This document shows positions 16,371 to 25,364 of a DNA stretch of 64,000 nucleotides, one piece after another. The stretch is taken from assembly GCA_965261645.1 (NCBI GenBank), contig CBDHDJ010000003.1, forward strand, positions 124,001-188,000, in the 5' to 3' direction. Numbering within the stretch: position 1 is the stretch's first letter; the number at the start of each line of letters is the position of its first letter. The notes under the pieces are model-generated. The model was not told the DNA's origin. It saw nothing but the letters and a program-made list of their open reading frames with translations, and did no database searches. This stretch comes from CBDHDJ01 sp965261645. GTDB taxonomy: Bacteria > Pseudomonadota > Alphaproteobacteria > SHVV01. A program made the translations under genes and the position numbers.

Positions 16371-17015
16371 GGTCGTAGTTGAATGTGATAAACGATACAT
16401 TACTGAATAGTTCATCCACATTATTTACATCGATGCCGCGATGAAGAATACGCCAGAGGCGAACAAAGTAGCTGTTCTCAATTTCAGAGAAGTCAATGCC
16501 GCCATCTTGCACGCTCCTGTTTGGGTCGAAAAAAGTTCACTATGCCACTCCGCATCTAGGATGGATTCGACGATTCCGAGCTTGCCGCATAATTGTATTT
16601 TCGGATCATCTCGATACCCGTCAATAAAATCATCAATCGAGTTCGCCAGGATAATCCCGTCTCGAATAGTCCAACATGCTTCGAGGTAATCGTTAACGTC
16701 TTGCCCTGCTTCGCGCTTGAGGGCGCTGTAGATGGAGTAATCACCCGGTCCATCCATTTCGAAGCCGCCTGAAAACGTAATGTTCAGTCGCGTCGAAATA
16801 TCTTCCGCTAATTGACGGCCGATTGGCAGTCCAGCTTCGCTACTGCCGCCCGCACCGACTATGAACAGTGTGCGCGATCTAAACATATAGAGTTTCCTCT
16901 ATCTTCCGCCGTGAATGGAACGGCACCTGCGCCCGTTTTACCAAAATATGCATTTCCGTCTCGATCGTCTAATGCCGTCGACAAAGAGAGAATGTGGACG
17001 CACAGGAAACCGACC

Positions 17016-19049
17016 TCAGTTGCCGCGCGAGACCGTCCACGGCCGCTTACCGCTCCGCCCGGCGACGGTTTCGACCCTCACTCCATCGTCCTCCAGCCAG
17101 ATCGCGTGCGCGCCCTCGCGCCATAGATCGAAGCGGTCGATCACCGTGTGCGCCGACGGGCAAGCGCGGCGCAGCGGCACGAGGCTGACGACGACGCTCG
17201 CCACGCGGCAATCCTCGGTGAACGCCCGTGGATCGCGCACCAGCGCCACCACTTGGCCGCCTGCACGGTAGATGCAACCGAGGCTATCGCAGACCAACCG
17301 GCCATCTTCGCTCGCCCCCCGCCGCGGCCAGGGCCGGGTTTCGTCCTGACCCGCCTGGCGCAACCACCGCTCCGCCGTGAAGCGGGCGATGCGCTGAGAC
17401 GACACCATGAGAGCGCCGTCGGCCGTACGCACGGCGAAAAGCTTGCCCGCGCCATCGACCAGCACGTCGGGGCCGCGTTCGAGGCCGATCGTGGCGAGGC
17501 CCGCGGCGATCGCGGCGATACCGGCAAACCGCCAGGCGCGGCGCCACAAGCAGAGCCACAGGCCGCCCATCGCAATCAACCCGAGGCCGACCATCGGCAT
17601 GGCCGGCAACAAACTCACCACGCCCGGCAGGCCGGCGACGCCATGGGCCACCCAGAGAACGACATCGATTCCCCACCCCATCGGGGCGAGGGCGAGACCC
17701 TCCAGCCCAAAGAGCATGAGCGCGTAGGCAAGGACGGCCCACGGCATGATCCACAACGCCATGACGGGAACCGCCACCAGATTGGCGATCAGGCCGTAGG
17801 CGACCAAGCGGTTGAAGTGGTAAATGGCAAACGGCGTGGTGGCGAGTCCCGCGACGAGGGTGGTCAACGCAACGCCCAGAACATAGAGCACGAGCCAGCG
17901 GGCCAGGCCGCCATCTCGGGTCCAGGCGCCGAGCGGGGTGCGAGCAACCTCGTAGGTGGCGATCAACGCGATGACCGCGGCAAACGACAGCTGGAAGCTC
18001 GGCCCCAGCAGCGCCTCGGGGCTGAGCAGCAGGATCGCCGCGGCGGCCCAAGCGGCCAGCGCCATGGAAATAACAGTACGATCCAGCATCACGGCGGCAA
18101 GCGCGATCCCGGTCATGAGAAAGGCGCGCTGCGTCGGGATCGTCGCCCCGGTCATCACGAGATAGACGAAGGTGGCAACGAAGGCCGCAAGGGCCGCCCA
18201 TTTCTTGATTGGATAGTTGAGCGCGATCGCCGGCACCAGGGCGAGGAGCCCACGTGTGGTAAAGAAGACAATGGCGGCGAACAGGCCGAGGTGAAGGCCC
18301 GAGATCGCCAGCAGATGGGCGAGCCCGGAATCCCGCATCGCGGCGAGATCGGCTTTGGCGATGGCGCCGGAGGATCCTGGAATGGCCTCCCGCACCCGGG
18401 TGCCGATGGCATGACGCAGCGTGGCGACCCGCTCGCCTAGCGATCGGGTAGCGGCCTCCCCATCCGCTGGCGCGCGGCGGAGCCGGCTGACCGCGTAGCC
18501 AACGCCGCCCAGGCCCTCGAAATAAGCCTTGCGGGCGAAATCGAAGGAACCCGGCAGCGCCGGCGATGGTGGTGGCATCACGACGGCGCGGAGCCCGACG
18601 CGCTCGCCGGGCAGAACGGCCTAGCCGGTCGTCCGAACCGTGATGGGAATGCGTCGTGGAATATCCTGATCCACCTCACGGCCAAGCGAGATGTCCTCCA
18701 GCAACAGACGCTGGCCGCTCGGCAACGACGAAATCTCGACGATACGGGCGGTGATATCGATCGGGCCGAGGCGTTTTTCCAGCCGCGGCGCCGCGGCCCA
18801 ATCGGCATGCCACTGCGCCACCGCGAATCCGAGACTGGCCGAGGCCATCAGCAACAGGGGAAACAAGGCGACCGTTCGCCGCCATTCGAGGGTGGCGACG
18901 AGAGCGCTGCCCAGTACCGTCGGCGCGATCCAGACGGGCGGTTCCTCTGGCGCCCGGAAATAGACCGCTATCCCCAGACCGAGAGCGGCGGGCAGCCAGA
19001 GGATCAACGGTCGCGATCGGCTAGCGCCAGCGCGTCGAACGCGACACAT
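17016..19049 (-). pseudogene. comEC: ComEC competence DNA channel, in-frame TAG
   Basis: ComEC carries single-stranded DNA across the inner membrane. The first part (19049 to 18624, starting MCRVRRAGASRSRPLILWLP) has membrane helices and a small domain and ends at TAG (18621-18623). In the same frame the protein goes straight on with AVLPGERVGLRAVVMPPPSP, then the competence membrane domain (HLLAISGLHLGLF, typical SGLH motif) with many helices and a soluble end to 17016. One base change explains the stop. The 5' end may also be altered: an IS3 element stands 88 bases upstream. The frame could yield a truncated protein or be read through at low level. Confidence 0.8.
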
Positions 19050-19196
19050 AATCGCCCGAACTCGCCCCGCGCGACGCCCTCCGAGCGGCCCCTCCGCTAC
19101 GCCGGCCCGGCGTGGCGCTCGCGGGAGGCATCATCTTGACGTTGCTCCCGGATCCCGGACCAGGCGGTAAATTAACTACCGACCTGGAGGGACGAG

Positions 19197-19496
19197 ATGA
19201 CAAAGCAGACGAGGCGGCGATTTTCGCCGGAATACAAGGAACAGTCGGTTGCCCGGCTGTCGGAGCCGGGTGCGACGCATAGCAGTGTGGCGGCCGAGCT
19301 CGGCGTCACGCCAACGCAGCTGAAGACCTGGCGGCTCGAGCTTGAGGCCGCGGGCTCGGCCGCGGCGACCGCGGCGCAGAAAGCCGAGGCCGCTGAACTG
19401 GTGCAGCTTCGCCGGGATAACAAGCGGCTGACGGAGGAGGTTGAGGTTCTACGCAAAGCCTCGGCTTTTTTCGCTCAATGGGCGGTGAAGACATGA
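19197..19496 (+). CDS. IS3 family OrfA (copy B)
   Basis: 99 aa, starting MTKQTRRRFSPEYKEQSV behind GGAGG. HTH (SSVAAELGVTPTQLKTWRLE) then a coiled coil (LVQLRRDNKRLTEEVEVLRKA) that is typical of IS3 OrfA. The stop overlaps the start of the next frame, where a -1 slip usually makes the OrfAB transposase. Confidence 0.85.
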   Translation: MTKQTRRRFSPEYKEQSVARLSEPGATHSSVAAELGVTPTQLKTWRLELEAAGSAAATAAQKAEAAELVQLRRDNKRLTEEVEVLRKASAFFAQWAVKT

Positions 19497-20689
19497 AGAC
19501 GAAGCACGCTTTCATCGCCGCCCATGCTTCAGAGCACGCCACCCGGTTCATGTGCCGGGTCCTGGGGGTGGCTAACAGCTGGTTCCACGCCCGGCGGCGT
19601 GCGGCCCCAAAGAGAGCTGAACGCGCTGCCCGGCGCGACAGGGTCGGGTCAGAGATCCGGGAGATCTTCGAGCAGAGCAAGAGGTGCTACGGCGCGCCTC
19701 GGATCCATGCCGAGTTGAAGGTCCGCGGCTTTCGCATCTCGAAGCGCACGGTCGCCAAGCTCATGCGAGAGAACGGCATTCGTCCACCGCGAGGCAGGCG
19801 GCAGGTGCCGATCACCACCGACAGCCGCCACTCCCATGCGATCGCGCCCAATCTGCTCGACCGCAACTTCAAAGCCGCTACGCCCGATGCGGTCTGGCTC
19901 GCTGACATCTCCTACATCCCGACCGACGAAGGCTGGCTCTACCTCGCCGCCGTCAAGGATCTGGCCACAATGGAGATCGTCGGCTGGTCGATGTCCGAGC
20001 GGCTGAAGAGCGTCCTGTGCGAGGATGCGCTGAAGATGGCAATCCGCTACCGCCGGTTGCCCATGGGGCTGATCCACCATTCCGACCGCGGTGTGCAATA
20101 TGCCTGCGGTGACTACCGCAAACTGCTCCGCCTCCATGGCATCAAGGCCTCCATGAGCCGCAAGGGGAATTGCCTCGACAACGCCCCTATGGAGAGCTTC
20201 TTTGGGTCGCTCAAGACCGAACTCGTGCACCGTACCCGGTTTTCTACCCGGCGCGAGGCCAGGGCTGCGCTATTCGAGTACATCGAGATCTTCTATAACC
20301 AACGACGGCGCCACTCGAGCATCGCCTACCGGACGCCGGCACAGGCCAGGAGGGATATGACCATCGCTTCCGTAATGGGGCGTTCGCCGTCAAGCACCTT
20401 TTTCCCACGAGCGATCACCGCGACACGATCCTTCGTTCGCGAAGCCTCGGCGCCTGCGGCAAGTTGTATCCTCTCAGGCGTGGTTCAGGAGTTCCCGGGG
20501 CCATCACGGCTCCGGCTCAGGGTTGGGCTATTGCAACACCCCTCTGGTCTTGAGAAGGAACCACGATCCGGATGTGTCCGTCGCCAGGCTCTCGCTTCCG
20601 TCCGTGGTCAGCGCAATGGCTGCCAACTTCATGCCTGGTCCAAAACGATTCCCGAGTGCCAATCTCAGGCGCGTGCTCGAACGCGATAG
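19493..20689 (+). CDS. IS3 family OrfB (copy B), 3' end displaced
   Basis: The integrase core is complete: WLADISYIPTDEGW (first Asp), IHHSDRGVQYACGDY (second Asp), NAPMESFFGSLKTELVH (Glu). The native end is near RRDMTIAS at about 20367; after that the frame runs on for about 107 residues into the IS1111-type element. Joining 20367 to 22015 gives RRDMTIASQAA and a stop, which is the likely original end. An ATG at 19493 overlaps the OrfA stop (ATGA). Confidence 0.75.
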   Translation: MKTKHAFIAAHASEHATRFMCRVLGVANSWFHARRRAAPKRAERAARRDRVGSEIREIFEQSKRCYGAPRIHAELKVRGFRISKRTVAKLMRENGIRPPRGRRQVPITTDSRHSHAIAPNLLDRNFKAATPDAVWLADISYIPTDEGWLYLAAVKDLATMEIVGWSMSERLKSVLCEDALKMAIRYRRLPMGLIHHSDRGVQYACGDYRKLLRLHGIKASMSRKGNCLDNAPMESFFGSLKTELVHRTRFSTRREARAALFEYIEIFYNQRRRHSSIAYRTPAQARRDMTIASVMGRSPSSTFFPRAITATRSFVREASAPAASCILSGVVQEFPGPSRLRLRVGLLQHPSGLEKEPRSGCVRRQALASVRGQRNGCQLHAWSKTIPECQSQARARTR

Positions 20690-20826
20690 AACGGTTCGGC
20701 CAACAAGCGATGATACGCGCATCATCGGGAACCGCGTCCCGGCGAGGGGACACCGGTGGATCGCCCACCTTCAAGCGCGGCTCCTTCCTCCTCTCCTTGC
20801 TAACTGCCGATGGGATACAGCCCCGC
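20382..20826 (-). other. Non-coding 3' end of the IS1111-type element, possible bridge RNA
   Basis: No supported gene lies in these 445 bases; weak frames on both strands have no recognisable family. In the IS1111 group the right end, downstream of the recombinase, codes for a bridge RNA that pairs with target and donor. The position and length fit. I cannot fold or compare it here, so this is inference. Confidence 0.4.
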
Positions 20827-21867
20827 CTAAGCCGTCTGAAGCGCCATCGCCTCTTCGCGCGTGAACCGGAACTCGGTGCCATCCCGCCACATCCGGTGCA
20901 ACACCACGCCGATGCGCCGGGCCAGGGCGACCGTCGCGCGCTTCTTGCCCCGGAGCTTCGTCAGACGCTGCGCCCAGGCCTTCAGCCAATTCGGCCCCGT
21001 GTGGTTCAGCATCACCGTGGCGGCCTGATAGAGCGCTGCGCGTAGACCTGCATCGCCAGCCTTGGTGATCCGGCCGACAATATCCCGTTCGCCGGATTGA
21101 TCCCGTCCCGGCGTCAGCCCCACCCATGGGCCGACATCCTTCGATCTCCGGAACCGCTCCGGATCGTCAATCGCGGACGTGAAGGTCAGAGCTATGACAT
21201 GGCCGACCCCCGGCATGGTCATCAGCAGCCGGCACGCCCGGTCCTGCCTGGCCAGATTACGGACCAGCTTCTCCAGGCCGGCCAGCTCGCGGCGCAGGTC
21301 CGCCCGCGCGCGCAGGATCGGTTCGGCCGCGGCTTCCAGCATCGCGTTGCCAGCGATCAATTCCCGGACACGGGCCTCGTAGCGACCCTTCGAGATCCGA
21401 CCGAGCTTCAGGCCGAAGTTGCGCAAGATGCCGCGCAGCGACAGCTCCATATTGATGAGCGCGTCCTGCACGGACTTGCGCGAGGTCAGCAGCGCTCGCA
21501 TCTCCTGCGACGACACCGATTTGCAGTGTACCGGCCGGAACCAGCCCATCTGCAGCAGCCGTGCGATGCCTTCGGCATCCCGGCGATCCGTCTTGATCGG
21601 CATCGCCTTCAGCGCACCCTTTAACTGCCGGGTCTCCATCAGCACGGTTTCGAAGCCGGCGTCAGTCAGCCCCTTGTGCAACCAGTTGGACAGGGGACCG
21701 GCTTCGAGGCCGATCGCGGCGATCCCGTGCGGCAGCTCGCGCATGAACGCAACCAGCGATTCAGGTGCGCTGGCGACCCGCGCCTCCGTCACGATCTTGC
21801 CCTTATCGCCGAGAACGCAGATTGCCGTGCTTGCCAGCGATATATCCAGCCCGATATAGACATCCAT
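20827..21867 (-). CDS. IS110 family DEDD recombinase (IS1111 type)
   Basis: 346 aa from MDVYIGLDISLASTAICVLG, behind AAGGG. The RuvC-like DEDD part has GLDIS (Asp), AIGLEAGPLSNW (Glu) and KTDRRDAEGIARLL (Asp pair). The C-terminal transposase_20 part has MPGVGHVIALTFTSAI, GLTPGRDQSGERD (likely catalytic Ser) and RITKAGDAGLRAALYQAA. All expected motifs are present, so the element may be active. Confidence 0.9.
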   Translation of the reverse strand: MDVYIGLDISLASTAICVLGDKGKIVTEARVASAPESLVAFMRELPHGIAAIGLEAGPLSNWLHKGLTDAGFETVLMETRQLKGALKAMPIKTDRRDAEGIARLLQMGWFRPVHCKSVSSQEMRALLTSRKSVQDALINMELSLRGILRNFGLKLGRISKGRYEARVRELIAGNAMLEAAAEPILRARADLRRELAGLEKLVRNLARQDRACRLLMTMPGVGHVIALTFTSAIDDPERFRRSKDVGPWVGLTPGRDQSGERDIVGRITKAGDAGLRAALYQAATVMLNHTGPNWLKAWAQRLTKLRGKKRATVALARRIGVVLHRMWRDGTEFRFTREEAMALQTA

Positions 21868-22142
21868 GTCGTTGCCCTTTCCTTTCGAGGAATTGGGGCG
21901 CGCCTTTCGGCAAGACCCCGTGAACACGCCGCGCGTCTAAGGGCAACGACACCAGAATCTCCGTCATCGCTACAAGCTCCGACGGTGCCGGATAGCACCG
22001 AGCCCCATTACGGCATCTCAGGCCGCATAGGTGAAGAAACACCTGGTCCGGAATTTGGGGTCAACGTCATCTGTCGCCATCGATCCAGTCTCCAGGAAAC
22101 ACCGCACCCGCCGGGGCGGCCTGCTGAAAGCGCACAAGGAAT

Positions 22143-23600
22143 ATGATAGACAACGCCGAGCCGTTCTATCGACCTCACCCGCGCCTCGAAACCATGACCG
22201 TGGTCACCCGCTTCGCCCCCTCCCCCACGGGATTTCTCCATATCGGTGGGGCGCGCACGGCGCTGTTCAATTGGCTTTATGCCCGCCACCACGGCGGCCA
22301 ATTCCGGCTCCGCATCGAGGACACCGACCGGGAACGCTCCACGCCGGAAGCGGTGGAAGCCATCATTGAGGGCCTCGGCTGGCTCGAGCTCGACTGGGAC
22401 GGCGAGACCGTCTTCCAGTCGTCGCGCCAAGCGGCGCACACCGCCGCAGCCGAAAAACTGCTTGCCGAGGGCAACGCCTACCATTGCTACACCTCGCCCG
22501 AGGAGCTCGAGGCGATGCGCGCGCACGCGCGCGCCGAGGGACGGCCGATGCGCTATGACGGGCGCTGGCGCGACCGCGATCCCGCCGAGGCGCCGGCCGG
22601 CGTGCCGCCCGTCGTCCGCTTCAAGGCGCCGCAGGATGGCGACACCGTAATCGAGGACCGGGTGCAGGGCGAGGTGCGCACTGCTAATGCACAGCTCGAC
22701 GACATGGTGCTGCTACGCGCCGACGGCACGCCGACCTACATGCTGTCGGTCGTGGTCGATGACCACGATATGGGAATCACCCACGCCATCCGCGGCACCG
22801 ATCACCTCACCAATGCCGCGCGTCAGGCGAACCTCTTCAAAGCGTTGGGCTGTGAGGTGCCGATCTTCGCCCACATCCCGCTGATCCACGGCCCGGATGG
22901 GGCGCGCCTCTCCAAACGCCACGGCGCCCTCGGCGTGTCCGCCTACCGTGACATGGGCTACCTGCCCCAAGCGCTCCGGAACTACCTCGCCCGGCTCGGC
23001 TGGAGCCATGGCGATGACGAAATCTTCAGCACGGAACAGGCGGTTGCATGGTTCGATCTCGCCCAGGTCGGCCGATCAGCGGCCCGCTTCGATCTGGCCA
23101 AGCTGACGGCGACCAATGCCCATTATCTCAGGGCGGCGGGCACCGCGGACCTGGTCAAACTCATGATCCCCGAGTTGGAGAAAGGGCTCGGACGCGCCGT
23201 GGGGGAGAGTGATCGAAAGCGCCTCACCCAGGCCTTGCCCGAGCTAAAGGAAAGAGCGAGGACAGTCCTAGAACTTTTGGAAAACGCAGTATTTTACGTG
23301 ACGAACACTTTGCCCGAGCCGAATGAGAAGGCGCGGCACCTCCTCAACCCGGACGCGTGCGCCATGCTGGGCCGGCTGGTGCCCCGTCTTGAAGCGCTCG
23401 AAACCTGGGCTGCGGACGGGCTCGAGGCGGACATACGCGCATTTGCCGAGGCGGAGGGCGTGAAGCTCGGCGCTGTGGCCCAGCCGCTCCGCGCGGCGCT
23501 CTCCGGCCGGACGACATCGCCGCCCATTTTCGGCGTTATGGCGATTTTGGGCCGCGAAACGACGATTTTTCGGATTTCGGGCGCGATTTCCCCACCCTAG
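22143..23600 (+). CDS. gltX: Glutamyl-tRNA synthetase
   Basis: Charges tRNA-Glu (and possibly tRNA-Gln, as in most Alphaproteobacteria). Class I fold: TRFAPSPTGFLHIGGARTAL holds the HIGH-type motif, IEDTDRERS is the ATP-side motif, RLSKRHGALG is the KMSKS-type loop. 485 aa from ATG 22143; MTVVTRFAPSPTG at 22194 is the start more like the family, but neither start has a strong binding site. The anticodon-binding C-terminal domain is complete (LRAALSGRTTSPP); the last 15 residues are less usual. The IS cluster lies just upstream and may have replaced its promoter. Confidence 0.95.
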   Translation: MIDNAEPFYRPHPRLETMTVVTRFAPSPTGFLHIGGARTALFNWLYARHHGGQFRLRIEDTDRERSTPEAVEAIIEGLGWLELDWDGETVFQSSRQAAHTAAAEKLLAEGNAYHCYTSPEELEAMRAHARAEGRPMRYDGRWRDRDPAEAPAGVPPVVRFKAPQDGDTVIEDRVQGEVRTANAQLDDMVLLRADGTPTYMLSVVVDDHDMGITHAIRGTDHLTNAARQANLFKALGCEVPIFAHIPLIHGPDGARLSKRHGALGVSAYRDMGYLPQALRNYLARLGWSHGDDEIFSTEQAVAWFDLAQVGRSAARFDLAKLTATNAHYLRAAGTADLVKLMIPELEKGLGRAVGESDRKRLTQALPELKERARTVLELLENAVFYVTNTLPEPNEKARHLLNPDACAMLGRLVPRLEALETWAADGLEADIRAFAEAEGVKLGAVAQPLRAALSGRTTSPPIFGVMAILGRETTIFRISGAISPP

Positions 23601-23763
23601 GCGAGATCACCGAACACCGCACCGCCACGCGCAGCAGCGGCCTTGCCCGCATCCGTGACCGAGACTTCTTAAGTGTTGTCGTGTACTATGCCGCCTCCGA
23701 ACGCCGATGAACGGGCGGGAACCACAAGGGTCTCAAAGAGCCCCGGGGCTGAGGACTCAACCG

Positions 23764-25086
23764 ATGTCGCAGCGAGCCGAAAAGGCCGAAAACGCCGATG
23801 CCGTCACGCTGACGGATCCGACGACGGGCCAGCAGTTCACCCTTCCTATCATGCGGGGATCGGTCGGGCCGGGCGTGATCGATATCCGGAAGCTCTATGC
23901 GGAGACCGGGTATTTCACCTACGACCCGGGCTACACCTCCACGGCGAGTTGCGAATCCAAGATCACCTATATCGACGGCGACGCCGGGATTCTGCTCTAC
24001 CGCGGGTATCGCATCGAAGAGCTGGCCGAGCACAGCGATTTCACCGAGGTCAGTTACCTCCTGCTCTACGGTGAGTTGCCGACCGACGAACAAAAAGGGG
24101 ATTTTCGCCGCCGAATCACGCGCCACACCATGGTGCACGAGCAGCTGACACGATTTTTCACCGGGTTCCGGCGCGATGCGCACCCCATGGCGATCATGGT
24201 CGGCGTGGTGGGCGCGCTGTCGGCCTTCTATCACGACAGCCTCGACATCAACGACCCGCAACAGCGGATGATTGCCTCCATCCGGCTGATCGCGAAAGTG
24301 CCGACCATCGCCACCATGGCCTACAAATACTCGATCGGTCAGCCGTTCATCTACCCGCGCAACGATCTCCGTTACTCGGAAAATTTCCTGCACATGATGT
24401 TCGCCACGCCGTGCGAGGACTACAAGGTCAACCCGGTGCTGGCGCGGGCCATGGCGCGCATTTTCATCCTCCATGCCGATCACGAGCAAAACGCCTCAAC
24501 CTCGACCGTCCGCACTGCCGGCTCGTCGGGCGCCAATCCCTTCGCCTGCATCGCCGCCGGAATAGCGTCATTGTGGGGTCCCGCCCATGGCGGCGCCAAC
24601 GAGGCGGTCCTTGCCATGTTGAACGAGGTCGGTTCGGTGGACCGTATCCCGGAGTTCATCGAGCGCGCCAAGGACAAGAACGATCCGTTCCGGCTGATGG
24701 GCTTTGGCCACCGCGTTTACAAGAACTACGATCCGCGCGCCGCCGTACTGCGCGGCACCTGCCATGAGGTGCTGGACGAGCTCGGCGTCAAAGACGAGCC
24801 CCTTCTGGAGCTCGCCATGGAGCTCGAGCGGATCGCCCTGGAGGACGACTATTTCATCGAGAAGAAACTGTTCCCCAACGTCGACTTCTACTCGGGTATC
24901 ATTCTCCAGGCGATGGGGATTCCGACCTCCATGTTCACGGTTCTGTTCGCGGTGGCGCGTACCGTCGGTTGGATCGCCCAATGGAACGAAATGATGGAAG
25001 ACCCGGTGCAGAAGATCAGCCGGCCACGCCAGCTCTTCACCGGCGCCAGCGAACGGCCCTACGTGCCGTTGCATCAACGAGGATGA
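23764..25086 (+). CDS. gltA: Citrate synthase (type II)
   Basis: Condenses oxaloacetate and acetyl-CoA, first step of the TCA cycle. 440 aa from MSQRAEKAENADAV, with GAGGA 8 bases before; an in-frame ATG 19 codons earlier lacks this. Catalytic residues are in ILHADHEQNAST (His), GFGHRVYKNYDPRA (His) and FPNVDFYSGI (Asp). The N-terminal small beta domain (residues 15-60) is that of the hexameric, NADH-sensitive type of Gram-negatives. It is likely transcribed from its own promoter in the 163-base gap behind gltX. Confidence 0.97.
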   Translation: MSQRAEKAENADAVTLTDPTTGQQFTLPIMRGSVGPGVIDIRKLYAETGYFTYDPGYTSTASCESKITYIDGDAGILLYRGYRIEELAEHSDFTEVSYLLLYGELPTDEQKGDFRRRITRHTMVHEQLTRFFTGFRRDAHPMAIMVGVVGALSAFYHDSLDINDPQQRMIASIRLIAKVPTIATMAYKYSIGQPFIYPRNDLRYSENFLHMMFATPCEDYKVNPVLARAMARIFILHADHEQNASTSTVRTAGSSGANPFACIAAGIASLWGPAHGGANEAVLAMLNEVGSVDRIPEFIERAKDKNDPFRLMGFGHRVYKNYDPRAAVLRGTCHEVLDELGVKDEPLLELAMELERIALEDDYFIEKKLFPNVDFYSGIILQAMGIPTSMFTVLFAVARTVGWIAQWNEMMEDPVQKISRPRQLFTGASERPYVPLHQRG

Positions 25087-25096
25087 TGGTCCCGGC

Positions 25097-25303
25097 GTGG
25101 ACGAGCTCGCCAAACTCACCCCAGTCACCCGGCGCACTCCGGCCCGCGCCTGGCACGTGACGAACGTATTTTCGGTTGCCGGGCCTCACCTGCCGTCAGC
25201 CAACGACAACGGTATCCCTCTCGATCGCCGGGTGGCGGCTATGGCGCCGTGGTTCATTCCCGCGGTCCTGTTCACCGCCCTGCTGTGGCTGTTGGCGGCC
25301 TGA
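25097..25303 (+). CDS. Small putative membrane protein, 68 aa
   Basis: GTG start 10 bases after gltA. The N-terminal half is polar; the end has one hydrophobic helix (PWFIPAVLFTALLWLLAA). I do not recognise it. It may be co-transcribed with gltA. The coding signal is modest, so the call is tentative. Confidence 0.4.
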   Translation: MDELAKLTPVTRRTPARAWHVTNVFSVAGPHLPSANDNGIPLDRRVAAMAPWFIPAVLFTALLWLLAA

Positions 25304-25364
25304 TAAGGCCGACCCGACGACCCTTCCGCACCCCATTTCCGGCCCCGTAGCCCAACCGCGCGCC

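Larger units (their letters stand above)
14725..16886 (-). pseudogene. SIR2-like (SIR2_2-type) protein gene, broken by IS1595 and a frameshift
   Basis: Pieced together, this is one protein of about 350 aa. It starts MFRSRTLFIVGAGGSSEAGL (NAD-loop GAGGS) at ATG 16886 behind GAGGA and runs to AEWHSELF. A run of six T (six A on plus, 16529-16534) breaks the frame; one more T continues it as FDPNRSVQDGGIDF, then RLWRILHRGIDVNNVDEL and FITFNYD. At FNYD an IS1595 element interrupts it. Removing the element with one 8-bp duplication gives YDRCLEHFLYHAL, then IIHVYGKVGNLPW (His of the SIR2 site) and VVFLGFSYLGENM. The C-terminus is at 14725. SIR2-like proteins of this type are NADases of anti-phage systems; here both lesions should abolish function. 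Confidence 0.75.
20368..22014 (-). mobile_element. IS1111-type (IS110 family) insertion sequence nested in IS3
   Basis: Subterminal inverted repeats CCGTAATGGGGC (20370-20381) and GCCCCATTACGG (22002-22013) mark the ends; such subterminal repeats define the IS1111 group. No target duplication is expected for this family. The borders are set from the repair of the IS3 orfB end and are good to a few bases. The transposase is on minus with about 445 bases of non-coding DNA behind it. Confidence 0.75.
19137..22069 (+). mobile_element. IS3-family insertion sequence (copy B) carrying a nested IS1111-type element
   Basis: The inverted repeats are TGACGTTGCTCCCGGATCCC at 19137 and, on the complement of the right end (22069), TGACGTTGACCCCAAATTCC, both followed by GGACCAGG. 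TCT flanks both sides (19134-19136, 22070-22072), a 3-bp target duplication as IS3 elements make. The 2.9-kb length is due to an IS1111-type element inside (about 20368-22014). It lies in the comEC-gltX intergenic region. Confidence 0.85.

Noticed and set aside
13907..16886. Calling the module Thoeris
   Set aside because: Thoeris ThsA has a SIR2 plus SLOG or Macro part and ThsB a plain TIR; the proteins here differ in length and domains, so only a general likeness is claimed.
17148..18440. 430-codon frame on plus opposite comEC
   Set aside because: Low-complexity Arg/Gly/His text opposite the ComEC membrane domain; a shadow.
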